DNA from: Bagarius yarrelli | Lineage: Eukaryota; Chordata; Actinopteri; Siluriformes; Sisoridae | Assembly (NCBI GenBank): GCA_005784505.1 | Contig: VCAZ01000022.1 | Coordinates: 62,001-126,000, forward strand | Length of the DNA: 64,000 nucleotides | Direction: 5' to 3' | Shown: one piece after another, positions 1 to 11,880 of the stretch | Layout: each line of letters starts with the position of its first letter | Position numbering within the stretch: the first letter of the stretch is position 1 | The notes under the pieces: generated by a model | The model's input: the letters and a program-made list of their open reading frames with translations, nothing else | What the model was told of the DNA's origin: nothing | Database searches by the model: none | Translations under genes and position numbers: made by a program

Positions 1-589
1 AACTGGAATATGGGCTGAATCCCAAACGCATTCCTGATGGATTTATAGTTCACTATGTAGGGCGGAGGACCCATTAATACACCTTCTGTACTAGTGCACG
101 GCTGGAGGGATTCCGGGGCAGATTCGCTCCATCGCTTTTGCTCGCTTGTAAATTGAATTTCTAGCCGTTTTCTACATCTGGTACAGGTTTCAGTCGCACT
201 TTATTAAACTAAAGTTAATTGTAGTCTTTTAAACTGCAAATATTTTAAGTCACTAAAACGGTTTATTAGTTTGCGCTTAATGAGCAAAGCCAACACCGAA
301 TTCGGGCGGAGCACCTTGACCGATAACAACCAGTAATAAATAAAATGTCTTTCTTTATTTATTCATTTATCAAACCTTATTATTTTAACACATTTTCCGT
401 GTTCTAAGTTCTCCACACAGCTCATTTATCCAGGACGCTGGTACGTGCGAGCTGTAAAACCTCGAAGCGTTATTTTGTTTACTTTGCACCCGCTTTCGTT
501 TAAATCCCGCCTCCCCTTCTAGTATGGGACGTCCTCCAGTGCGGCCTGCTGATTTGATCGTGAGAGTGTCTGTATGACGGTTTGACCTA

Positions 590-660
590 ATCCAGCCAAT
601 CATGACCCACTTCTTAGCCAATTAGCGTGAAGCAGGCGGAAATGTGTTGGTATACGGGTA
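590..660 (+). promoter_or_regulatory. Possible promoter: paired CCAAT boxes
   Basis: Two forward CCAAT pentamers (596-600 and 618-622) lie 22 bp apart in a moderately CpG-containing unique stretch, as expected of an NF-Y-bound housekeeping promoter. It lies 1.4 kb upstream of the first recognised fam193b exon, so it could drive that gene. No TATA box, initiator or transcript evidence is visible, and CCAAT pentamers occur often by chance. Confidence 0.25.
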
Positions 661-1315
661 GGGAGAAAATAATAACTAATTCGAAGCGAATGCTGTGATC
701 GCTGAAGCTCAGTTAGTTCGTTTGTTTACTAAATGTCCCTTTTAATTATTGCGCTTTAATGTATTTAAGGATTAAGTTGTTTATCTGGCAACCCTGCTGT
801 AGTTTCAGTTTTGCTTTAATGTTAGTTCAATGTTGACAGCCGAAGGATAAATGTTCACCTGGAGGCTCTTCAGCACTTAAAGGAAACGTTCACTTAAAAT
901 CACACACAGTTTCTGGATTTTAAGCAAAATGAGAGAAATCACTGTTGCTGGTTCCTGGTGTGATTCCTGTCTCTGTTTGTTTACTATTGCTATCAGAAGT
1001 TATGGTTTGTGCTGCTCTGACGTCACAAGGTGACACTGTAATGGCAGTGCTGGTAGACCCTGCTAACCTCTGCCTCAGACTCGAACCTTTCACTCTGATT
1101 GGTTGGATTCTATAGGGACATCCGGCGTGAAAAAGTGTGTCAAGAAAAAAAAAGTTTTTATTTTTTAAAACGATTGGAAACACAAAAAAGGACACCGTTT
1201 TCTTGCACTTGAACAAAACGAACTGATTGGTTGCTGCACATGTCAATCAGCATCTTCTTCACATTTACAGTCACATCCAGCATGACTTCATTTATCTCAT
1301 AAATTGTTGAAGCTT

Positions 1316-1376
1316 GGTGGTCCTGGGATTTGAACCAACAACCCTCCTGTCGTCGGACCACCACTGAGCTACCGCT
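1316..1376 (-). repeat. tRNA-derived SINE head (fragment)
   Basis: On the minus strand the stretch reads like a tRNA gene, with an A-box-like TAGCTCAGTGG and a B-box-like GGTTCAAATCC. Similar heads recur elsewhere in the window on dispersed repeats, so this is a SINE fragment rather than a tRNA gene. No acceptor-stem pairing was established. Confidence 0.6.
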
Positions 1377-1514
1377 TTCTCCTCATTCTTTTGTTCTCGG
1401 TTTGTTTTTTGTCTTAGTCGCCTGAAAGTCCCATAATGCAGTGCCGCTATATGACTTGGATCTGCGGTTAAGTCTCGACTTGGCTGTTATGGGTTTTAAA
1501 ATGTGAACATTGCG

Positions 1515-1565
1515 ATGGATCGAATGCGGGTATATTGGTGTGAGGAAGTGTTACCGCACGAGCTG
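1515..1565 (+). CDS. Candidate fam193b first coding exon (weak)
   Basis: An ATG at 1515 opens 17 codons that end exactly in phase 0 at a good donor (CTG followed by gtgaga at 1566). This would join in frame to the phase-0 exon at 2008. The peptide does not resemble the basic, proline-rich start I recall for human FAM193B, so this may be chance. A 5' RACE read or RNA-seq junction 1565/2008 would settle it. Confidence 0.2.
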
Positions 1566-2007
1566 GTGAGAGATCTTAATAGATTGAATCACTAAAGCGC
1601 CGCTGCATCCTGCCGTTTAGGTGATTCTGATGATTTAATTCGTCGACTCGATGGTATAAGGATAAAAAATCGTTACTTCGCCTTTAGTTACATTTTTAAA
1701 CTCTTTAAGTATCCAAGGGACGATATACACATAAAATTCTCAAACACACACATCATTTATTTATTTATTTATTTTAAACCGTGGAACGTTCCAGGACGCG
1801 CAGAGGCATTGTTGTGGCTTTCAGAAGTCATCATGACTTTTAGATGAACTAAATAGTTTTGGGTGGTGGTGATGGAAACTCAACTGTTAATTTTTTCTTT
1901 TTTGTGAAAGAACGACAGCAGTTACCGTTAAGTTATAGGGTTATGAAATAGTTGATCTTGTTTTCTTTTTATTCATAAGATTGATTAATCTCTTTCCTGC
2001 CCCACAG

Positions 2008-5000
2008 TCGGTCCACACCTGCTGCCTGCTGTGCCATCGGGAGTTTAAGGACTGGGGCTCGGGTTTGGCCAACGGGCTCCCGGGCCACGGCTCCAAGCTG
2101 GCCGCCGCCGTCCCGGAGCTGTCGCAGGCCCTCCTGAGGGAGACACCTGGGCGCAAGCTGGCAGACGCCATGCCTTCGCTGTCGCAGTCTCTGCTGGGCG
2201 AGGTGCCGCTGTGGATCTGCCAGAGCTGCCGCAAGAGTGTGGAGGAGGAGGAGCGGAGGGCGGTGCAGGAGCAAAGCGTGCCGGTGAGTACAGACGGACT
2301 CATTTCTAAAACTTTAACTAGAAGTTTCAGCTACATAAGCGGCATCCAGATAAACAGCCAAAAAAACCCATTCAAATTTTGCGAATGGCGCCGTTCGTCT
2401 TTATGTCATTACATCACATAACTGCAGTTGCAGGTTTTAAACAGAGACGGCGAAGAGGCCAAACTTATAGACTGGATGTGCTGGCTTAAGAACAGGTCTC
2501 TCACTGGTCTCTTGGCGTGATGCGGACCAGGGAGAGACCTGTACTTAAAAAAATCTGGTGGCTAAATAATAAAGATTAATTTGAAGCTTTCTCTTTCTCT
2601 CGTCATTAATAATCATCTGACAGCTGCTATTAGTTTTATTACACCGTAAACCACAGCGCTGTTTAATTCTCACTTCTGATTAGCCGTTGATTCGTTTTCC
2701 CTGACAAAAGTTTGCAGCGTGATGATGTATGGATGAGTTTTATTTTTATTTTATTTTATTTTTTTATTCTATAATTTTTATTTTAAGTATTTCTCTCTTT
2801 TCTTTCCAAGTCCCTCTATTAGGAATGCATGATGTTTATCAGGTGAAAATCATTTTTATTGCTTCAATAAATAAATTCTTCAATGAATGACTAACTAGAT
2901 CCGATAAAGTACGCCTTTTTGGTAAATAAATCAATCAGAGAGAGAGAGAGAGAGAGAAGAGAGAGTGAGGGGGAGAGAGAGAGAATGGCAAGAAAGATGT
3001 GGCTGGTGAGTGAGAGATGGCGAGAGAAGAGAGAGAGAGGTGAGGGAGGGGGGAGAGAGAGAGAGAAATGGGAGAGAGCGAGATGACGAGACAGTGTGAT
3101 AGTCAGTTATAAAGTCTGGCTGCCCCCCATGTTTAAAGCCTCATCATCATGAAGCTTCAGTAGGCAGAAATGACATCGTCTGCAGAACAGTGTATTGGAT
3201 TGGATGCTTGTGTAGATTGTGTGTGTGTGTGTGTGTGTGTGCTGTCATGCGCGCGTAGTCGGTTTTTTTTTTTGCGTCGCTAACTCCATACTTTTCTTTA
3301 TCAGAAATTTTCTAATAAAAAACTTAAGTAAAAATTATTCTATATTATTAAGGGTTTTTTATTAAGAAGGGTAATTTAAGATTATTCCACACATTTTAAA
3401 AACGGTGCATATAATTAATAATCTGACGTAAATGTAAGAAATCAATAATCATTGATTTTAATCATTTAATATCAACTATACTTTAATTCTTACTGTATAA
3501 GTATTAGTGGATATTAAAAGCACGGATCATTTTACACATCGTGACTGTTTTTTTTTTTTTAATAATAAATTATTTTCAAAGGCAAATATCCTCTTTATTA
3601 ACCTTTTTATTTACTGTTTTTGGTTTAATGACGTGTCCATTTCCATTTATTTTCCGGTGTCTGTGTTTGTTAATTGTTCGTTTTGCTAAGACACACACAC
3701 ACACACAGGTTTTTTTGTTGGTAAATTAAATAATCTGATAAAATATCAGCTCCAGTCTGTCATGCGGAGTGAATGAGGAACACGTCGTCTGACAGTTTTG
3801 TATGTTGTGTGGTGATTTTTCTTGCCACCCGGAGCGAGAAATATGTTTTAGTTTCCTTCTTAAAAAAACCAACAATCAAATAAATAAAAACAGTGACAGA
3901 TGAGGCCTGATGATTGGTTTCAATAATGTGTTCCAGATCTTTTACAACCGATTGCTTAAATTTAGATTTTAAGATTTTTTAATTAAAAAATTATATGCCA
4001 TTAATAAGGAATTTAGATAATACTTAAAAATATTATGAAATGTAAGAATTTGGGATCTTATGATGATCAGCATGCTTGGAAAGAAATGTGATAGAAGGAA
4101 TATCTGGCAACAGTGCGGGATGGCGTGCGTGTGTCGTGCCCGTGCGTGCGTGTTGTGTGCGTGTGTGTGTGTGTGCGTGGTGTTGCGTGTGTGACAGCAA
4201 TGTGTTCTCCATTCATTAAGCCTTCATTATGTTGTGATGGTTCATGCTGGACCCTTACACATTAGTACAGTTTTAAGCATCATCATCATGAACTTCTTGT
4301 AAAAGTAGGCAGTGTGGCACTAGCTGAAACAGTTCCTCTGGAGACAGTGGTTCCTGCACCATGTGTTGACGTTTCTGCGCGTGTCTTTACGATTCACACT
4401 TGTTCTAAGTTATCGCATCTGTTTCTTTAAATGCTTAAGTATAAAATATTCTATATTATAATAAAGGGTTTTTTTTTATTTAATAAGAAGGTTATATTAA
4501 GATTTATTCCACACATTTAAACCGAGTTAAACGTCCAGAAGGTGCAATAAATTAATAATCTGACGTAAATGTAAGAATCTAATCATTGATTTTAATCATT
4601 AATAAATAAACTAATACTTTATGAGGGTACTGTATAAGTATTAGTGGATATTAATACACTGACACATCGTGACTGTTTTTTTTTTTTTAATAATAAATTA
4701 TTTTCAAAGGCAAATATCCTCTTTATTAACCTTTTTATTTACTGTTTTTGGTTTAATGACGTGTCCATTTCCATTTATTTGTCTGTGTTTGTTTAATTGT
4801 TCATTTTGCTAAACACACACACACACACACAGGTTTTTTTTTGTTGTTAATTAAATAAATCGGATAAAATATCAGCTCCAGTCTGTCATGCGGAGTGAAG
4901 GAACACGTCGTCTGTCAGTTTTGTATGTTGTGTGTGATTTTTCTGGCCACCCGGAGCGAGAAATATGTTTTAGTTTCCTTCTTAAAAAAAACAAACAAAT

Positions 5001-5618
5001 AAATAAATAAAAACAGTGACAGATGGAGCCTGATGGATTTGTTCTCAATAATGTGTTCCAGATCTTTGGGGTTTTAAAAAGATTTGTAAATTGAAGTAAA
5101 TACGCAAAAACCTTCATGCATCATTAATAAGGAATTTAGATAATTAAAAAATATTATGATGATAAAATGTAAGAAGTTGGGATCTTATGATGATCAGAAA
5201 AGAAAAGAAATGTGATAGAAGGGAATATCTGGCAACAGTGCGGGATTTGTGTGTGTGTGCGTGTGTGCACGCGTGTGTGTCTCCATTCATTAATTCCTTT
5301 ATTATGTTGTGATGGTTAGTCTGACGCACCTTACATGCCTTTTAGACACCAGTGTGTGTGTTGAAACCTCACCCGGACGATTCAGTGTGTGAAGCTTCAC
5401 TTCCTGGTTACCACACTAAAGAGAACGTAGAAACGGCGAGTTCTGAAAGGCGGAATTTTGTATCGTGATACGACTTTTTTCAGTGACAATTAATGTAAAT
5501 GCAGATATTCTGCCCGTATTTCCAAACCTAGAATCATGTTTAATGCAGGACAGCCATTCCAAAAGTCATCGTAACTGGTACATTAACATATTTTCCTTAA
5601 TATCAATGATGCCACTGT

Positions 5619-5649
<31 letters not shown>

Positions 5650-8600
5650 CTCTTTATCGAGTTCCAGCTCTGATAGAGAGTTAAAGAGGAAAGAACGCTG
5701 TACCGCAAACATACCGGTGTTGTAAAAGGGCTCAATAACAAACGTGACTCTCTGCTGGTTGATCTTATCCAAACAATGGCTTCCTGAAAGCGCACTGATT
5801 ATTTACACACCACAGAGGTTTAGTGGAAAATGCCAAACTTCCGCCTCCCGTTTCCAGTTTTTATGTGTTCGCTGTTCCATGTGCTGGCTTTTAATTTATG
5901 ACTGTATTTCCACTCGTTATGCCGACGTTTCACTGTGTGTGTGTTTTGCAGGCGCCGCTGTCCCACTCATCCTCCTGTAAGTCGCAGAATTGTGGGAACG
6001 GTTACCCAGAGCAAAACTCTGTGGACTGGGATCCCAGCTCCTTCCTGTCGGCCCGGAAACTCTCGGGGCTTTGGAACTCGACACACACGAACGCAGGAGC
6101 TCACTGCACCCACAGCACTGCGACTCACTCTCAGCAAGGTACAGAACAGATTTCCTGACGCCACCCCGTCCATTTTAGTCTGGTCTCATTTGTTTTGCGT
6201 GGCAAGTGTCGGATTTCCCGAATCTGATTGGTTAACAGTAGTTTGGCTTTGATCGGACTCGGGCACAAATAGTTGTAATACTAGTATGTAAGGGGGTATC
6301 GAAAGATTCAGGACATGCCAACAAATGGCAGCACAAGAAAACTTTTTAATGCCTCCTTATATGCTAGCATTAGAACTATTCATGCCTGCTTGTTAATACT
6401 CTGGGGTTTCTATAGTAACAGCAGGTCTGGATAGTTAACATAGACAGGTTTATGGAAGGAGTTTTCAGTGTCAACGCTGTGCATCATTCCATGAAATTTT
6501 TACTTATCCTCAGACAAAATAGGGGGGTTCTGTTGCACTTTTCTTGCAAAGTTTTTATCACTTCTTGACCAAGTGTTAGACAAGCTCATTCGTCTGCCCA
6601 ATGACGTTCCTTAAACACCTCTCCTAGCTTCTGTTTCAGAAAGTTCACCATCTTCCGACCAGCAGACTCAGACTTTTCAGTGCTATTCTTAGCTATTCTT
6701 ATTCTTAACGAGGTTATTTTTAGCTTTTTCTTTACATAATAAATTACTGTCTCATCTCTGCTCCTACACTCAGGCCTTTCCTGGTCCGTTCTTATTCCGG
6801 TCTGTCCTCGCGCATTCCACTCGTACAACGGTCTATTATTACCCCCTTTTCCCTCCCTCCCCCGGCTGTTTTTAGCATTTATAGTATATTGTTTTAGTAT
6901 CATATTGACCTGTTATTTATCCCTGTTGATTTTTCTGTTTGGGTTGTAGCAGGTGGAACAGCAGGACCAACGTGTCACGATAAACGATCGTCTCACGAGG
7001 CGTCTGGCACCAAAGTGTGTCCCTACAGTCACCCGGCGTCATCCAGTGCCACGTCAACCCCTACACCACTCTCTACCTCTGCTGAGCTCTGTAAGACCTC
7101 GGCCAAGCACTTCAAAACCATGTGTAGGCGACCAACTCCTCCAGGTGCGTCCTCTCACACTGACTAATCGTATTATTATATCGATAAACTGCAGCGACCT
7201 TCACTTTCTTCCTTTTTTTTTTTTCCAGGAGAAGCGTTTCACCCAAACGAGCAGCATCAACCGTCGGCGGATCTGTCCGTTCCACCCAACAGCCCCACAG
7301 GTCTCTGTTCTTCCCAGAATTCGTCTCTGCTGCCGCCTTCCGCCAAACCCACATCCAATCAGCATGCACCGTTCTCTCCGCTAGCACCAAACCTCGGCGG
7401 CAAGCACTCGGGCGGGCAAGACAAACCAAGCAGCTGCAAAAACGCCAAACTGAGTTCCTCCATGATGGGATGCAGTCACCCGTGTAACGGACACAATGGC
7501 GGCGGCGCAGCCTCCACTAATGCAGCTCATTTATCTGCTAGCACGTGCCGGTATGCGCCCAGTGATGACGGACCTGACAGACAGCTGCAAATGTTTGTTT
7601 TAAATATGTAGTTTTTTTTGTAGTATTTGTTGACTTTGAAATAATTGACAAAAAAAAATTTCTATTCCGAATTTTGTGCCTGCAGTGTAAAATGCTGATA
7701 CGTGGGATGTGTGTGTTTGTCATGTTTAGGGACCAGGCATGTAAAGGACACAAGCTGGTGAACGGTTCGTCATTGTGTCAGCAGGCAGCGTGTGAAGGGG
7801 ATGACGTGGAAGACGAGGACAGCGGCTCAGAGCGCAGCTCTTGCGCCTCCTCGTCTACAAACCAGCGTGATGGCAAATACTGCGACTGCTGCTACTGCGA
7901 GTTCTTCGGACATAATGCGGTAACCAAGCATTCAGCAACATTTGATTAGGTCATTCAGGGCTTGCATATGCTTTAATATTAAAATCCCTTCTTGTTTAAA
8001 TTAATCTTATCCCAGTGGAGTTGAGAAGGTGTACCACAAGGTTCTGTTTTCGGCCTCCTCTTATTCTGCATTTTCATATGCAGCCCACTGGTCATTTTAT
8101 ATTCAAATATAATGTTACACTGTTTTAACATCCATCAACCTACGAAATTACTATTTGGCCTTAAAAAAACTATATGATGTTTGTTTAACACATTTAACGC
8201 ACAATATTGCTTTGTTTTTCCTCTATTCGAATCACATTAACAAATGGGCAAAAAAAAAAAAAAAATATGGGTTAATGCCTTTTTTATGACGATATAATTC
8301 TTCAAACCATAACTGTGTTTAGGAAGTGCAGATTAGTCGCACTGTTGATGCAGAGTTTCTGCCCTAAAAAAAAAATTAAAAAAATCACCTACATGAGATA
8401 TTTCCTCCTGCAGCCCCCTGCAGCTCCCACAAGCCGGAACTACGCAGAGATCCGAGAAAAACTCCGCTCGAGGCTGACTCGACGTAAAGAGGAACTGCCT
8501 CAAAGGCAGGACCTGGATCCAGCTTTAACGTGCCCTATAGATCACCGGGACGTCGACGAGCTCCTCCACTTCATCAACTCCACAGAGCCCAAAAGGGTCA

Positions 8601-9847
8601 ACAGCGCCAAGGCCGCCAAACGCGCTCGCCACAAACAGAAGAAGAAGGTACGGCATCTTGATCACAGATCATATTAACAGATTGATTATGACCACTAACA
8701 GCGTGAACAACCCACTCAAAATGTACCAGACTCATCTAATAAGTGTTTCTAATGAAGTTATTAATTCAGAAAGACGAATCTTCTGTTTTACATGTCGTGT
8801 GCAGGAGAAGGAGCGCGCACAGCAAACGTGCAGCGAGCAGCGTTTGTCGCCATCTCCTCAGCCAGAGGCGATGGAAGAGGTGGAGGAGGAGGAGGAGGAG
8901 CGTGTTCCAGATGGGGAGGCTGGCCGGCTACTCGAGTGGCCTCAGCTGGAGCTGGAGCGAGTCAACAGCTTCCTAACGTCTCGCCTCGAGGAGATCAAAA
9001 ACACCATCAAAGACTCCATTCGTGCCTCGTTCAGCATGTACGACCTTAACCTCGACGTCAGCGACTTCCCCAAAAAAGCCGCCTCGCTAGAGGGTCAGCG
9101 TCTGCTGCCTCACATTAATGGCTCAGCGACCGAATCGCAGCAGATCGACCTGGACCTGGCGCCGCTCTCGTTCAAAAACTTCAAAAAGAATGTGAAGATT
9201 CTTCAGGGTTTGACCAGCGAGAATAACAATAGCAGCCCTCCTCCTACAGAGCCCACTGCCCCCACCTCAACAAACAACAATACCGCCGTTAACACGGCTC
9301 CTGCGCCTAGTGATGCCCCCAAATCCAAAGACGAGTCCAAGAACGTCACGGGCAACGCCATTAAAACAAAGAAGGGCAAGAAAAACCAGCGTCAGCAGCA
9401 GGAGCAGGCATTGCAGGAGCAGCAGCTGAACTCCAAACCGGCTAAAGCGACGACGGGAAATCAGGAGAAAAGCAACGAGGCGGAGAAAGGAGTCAAGGGA
9501 GGGTGCAGAGGAGCCCAGCAGCACGGAGAGAGTCAGAAAACATTGAGCAAAAAGGTGGAGGAAAACAAGGCAGCCTCCAAGCACAACGGCAACAACGCAG
9601 CTACGAACGGAAACCATCACGCGGGTTCCAACACGCAGCGGGGGAAGAACGACAACGACACACGGAACAGCAAAACGGAGCACGACGCGGATGGGAAAAA
9701 CGGCGTGATAAGCTCGCAGCACCAACAACAGTCCAAAGGAAAGAACAAGAAGAACAAGAGCAAGACGGAAAAGTCCAGTACCGCTATTGGTCAGCTGATT
9801 TCTCCTTTATTTTTTTATTGAGATTTGCTTGTAGTAAAACACTGTAT

Positions 9848-9932
<85 letters not shown>

Positions 9933-10383
9933 CATTTTTTTATAAAGAGTTGGCTGCTATTGTGTTTATTTTTTTATTACGGTGTCAATAATGTTTGTTT
10001 GTTTGTTTATTTATTTATTTCGGCTCACCAGACGACGTGTTCCTCCCCAAAGACCTGGATCCGACGGAAATGGACGAGATCGATCGCGAGGTCGAATACT
10101 TTAAAAGGTGAAACTTCATCTACAACTCAACATATAATTCTATGTAACGATATTAGGGATGTCAGGAAGTTTCTGATCCTGGATTGATCTTCTGTTAATT
10201 AATTAAAACAGTTTTGTTCACTTTTTTTTTTGGTTTGTTTAATTATAAATACTAATCCGTCTGTCGGTCATCGTGTCGTCCGCTAGGTTTTGCCTCGATT
10301 CAGCTAAACAGACTCGACAGAAAGTGGCCGTAAACTGGTCCAACTTCAGCCTGAAAAAGATGCCATCGAACGCAGCGCAGTAA
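2008..10383 (+). CDS. fam193b: FAM193B (IRIZIO) family protein, nine coding exons, start not seen
   Basis: Exons read by splice sites and frame continuity: 2008-2283, 5952-6138, 6953-7144, 7229-7550, 7730-7919, 8414-8647, 8805-9789, 10032-10107 and 10287-10383 (stop TAA 10381-10383). They join without frame breaks to 852 codons, close to the human length. Family hallmarks in order are the N-terminal cysteine cluster ([10 protein letters not shown], then WICQSCRKS), [18 protein letters not shown], the serine-rich run before [52 protein letters not shown], a K/N/Q-rich low-complexity stretch in the large exon, and the FAM193 C-terminal domain ([29 protein letters not shown]). The two cysteine clusters suggest metal binding (inference). 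The molecular function of the family is poorly known. ddx41 follows on the same strand 3.2 kb away. FAM193A is the alternative, but the C-terminus and synteny favour B. Confidence 0.95.
2938..3085 (+). repeat. Imperfect (GA)n purine tract
   Basis: About 150 bp of interrupted GA/GGA repeats in fam193b intron 1 of the recognised exons, with short non-repeat islands. It immediately precedes the tandemly duplicated segment. Confidence 0.85.
3130..5330 (+). repeat. Direct tandem duplication, unit about 1.1 kb
   Basis: Two head-to-tail copies fill much of the fam193b intron between 2284 and 5951. Copy 1 runs about 3130-4260 and copy 2 about 4262-5330. Shared landmarks keep a near-constant offset: 3543 to 4671, 4000 to 5123 and 4101 to 5226 (1123-1128 bp). 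Copies share a T-run followed by AATAATAAATTATTTTC, a CA microsatellite, a GT microsatellite and flanking unique sequence. Differences are mostly one- to several-base gaps, not substitutions. Neither copy contains a fam193b exon. Confidence 0.85.
8027..8110 (+). mobile_element. L2-like LINE reverse transcriptase fragment
   Basis: Within the intron between 7920 and 8413 one frame reads [20 protein letters not shown], a version of the conserved GVPQGSVLGPLLF block of L2-type non-LTR reverse transcriptases. A stop lies just upstream and no longer frame survives. It is a short, dead 5'- and 3'-truncated insertion. Confidence 0.7.
9853..9926. repeat. (TA)n microsatellite
   Basis: About 37 TA units in the intron after the large fam193b exon. 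The repeat is fully self-complementary, so it can extrude as a cruciform and is prone to length change. Confidence 0.95.
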
Positions 10384-10679
10384 CACACACACACACACAC
10401 AGAGACATGCCTGGATAACGGTAACCGGAAAACCCCCCCAAAACTTCCCAGTAGGACTCCCTCGAATGGTCGCTCTAGTCTGTAGCTACACCTCTCGGGA
10501 TTCGATTGGCTGGAAGTCGCCGCCTGTCTCCACCCCTTTTCTGAAAACGCCACGGGACCTCGTCACGACGCGGTCTGTACTCGTCCACCAGAGAATTTTT
10601 ACTGTATCTCTTAGTAGAGCGGGATGACTCGCACAAAACCTCATTGCTTCATTTTGTAGTGTGTAAATAATGATTTTAC

Positions 10680-10685
10680 AATAAA
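10680..10685 (+). terminator. Polyadenylation signal AATAAA of fam193b
   Basis: The canonical hexamer lies 297 bp after the fam193b stop, in an A-rich context. It is the first perfect AATAAA I found after the stop. The cleavage site is not visible from sequence alone. Confidence 0.6.
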
Positions 10686-11320
10686 AAAAAAGGTTTTAAA
10701 CACCAAACCCTTGGCACACCTCGCTCCGTCAACCCACAATGGTCTATTTATTTCCTCTTTACACCAAAAGGTACGTTTTATTCTGACTTTGAGAAACACC
10801 GCACATACCGACAGCATGAAAGAGAAGAGATCGGACAGAGCTAGTATCAGCTTTATTTTATCATTCACAGTAATAACAAACACGTGCAGATCGCATCACA
10901 CGTCTCAGTCCGAGGGTGTATTTATTTTCCAACACGAGCCGTAGTTTATTTTTAAGACGGCCTGTGGATAAAATTGCAATCAAACTGCTGTATGATCTCT
11001 CGCGACAACTTTGTTTAGAGGTGCCAATATTTACACATTAAGCTTGTTTTTCTTTAATATATAAAAACATAAAACTATGAAAAAAAGATGCAGGAAGAAA
11101 AGATTCATACGTGTTTGCAAATTTTTGAGGAGGTTCTTTTGAGCCAATAGAAATCAAGGAGGCGGGACTGTGAATGTATCACTCAGAAAGATACAGCAGT
11201 CAGAGGGGCTGCTAGATTTTTAGCCTTTGCGGCCACTTTCAGGGGTAAAAACCTGCTGCTTTTATTTGTCCCGGAGACGTGTGATTAATTGAATTACCTA
11301 AAACCGTGAAAAAGTGAGGG

Positions 11321-11362
<42 letters not shown>

Positions 11363-11513
11363 CACTAATCCCTATTGAAAAAACGCAAAACGATCTGGCG
11401 AGACTTTCCCGACGTACCACTCCAAACTGACAGTCAGGTTCCAGACGAGTTTATTCCAGTTCCATCTTGTCTCTGTAGTTGTTCGTTTGTCCGTCTGCAT
11501 GCCGCTCACTCAG

Positions 11514-11519
11514 CCTCCC

Positions 11520-11561
<42 letters not shown>

Positions 11562-11848
11562 TCATGCTCGCTCTCTCCCTCTCGCTGGCTCACTCCCTCT
11601 TTCCCCCTTACTTTCTCGCTCTCCTTTTCTCTCTCCCTCTTTCTCTCTTACTTTCTTGCTCTCCTTTTTTCTCCCTCTCGCTGGCTTGTCGCTTACTCCC
11701 TCTCTCTCTCTCTCTCTTTTACTCTGTCGCTCTCCTTTTCCCTCCCTCTCGCTCTCTTTCTCGGTTGCCCTCTTCCTCTCACTCTCACACTCCCTTTCTC
11801 TCTTACTCTCTCGCTCTCCTTCTCTCTCCCTCTCTCTTTTTCTCTCGC

Positions 11849-11879
<31 letters not shown>

Positions 11880-11880
11880 T
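11514..11880 (+). repeat. Long polypyrimidine (CT/CTTT) block
   Basis: About 365 bp, almost all C and T on the plus strand, with (CT)n runs split by short TTT, GC or A interruptions. Such homopurine-homopyrimidine DNA can form triplex (H-DNA), and it slips easily. It lies between fam193b and ddx41. Confidence 0.9.

Larger units (their letters stand above)
1..2007. other. 5' flank / first-intron region of fam193b
   Basis: There is no convincing long coding exon here. The stretch must hold the promoter and first exon of fam193b unless these lie before the window, because the first recognised exon (2008) opens with a splice acceptor and not a start codon. It contains two CCAAT boxes (596-600, 618-622), inverted CCAAT motifs at 1098-1102 and 1226-1230, and a minus-strand tRNA-like SINE head at about 1316-1376. 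The opening 120 bases resemble a dispersed fish repeat, which I cannot name. Confidence 0.5.

Noticed and set aside
1316..1376. A tRNA gene on the minus strand
   Set aside because: A- and B-box-like motifs are present, but the sequence is the head of a dispersed SINE seen repeatedly in the window, and no acceptor stem was established. The same applies at 16348, 22300 and 54058.
9267..9728. 153-codon minus-strand frame
   Set aside because: Antisense shadow of the large fam193b exon, whose plus-strand frame shows family motifs.
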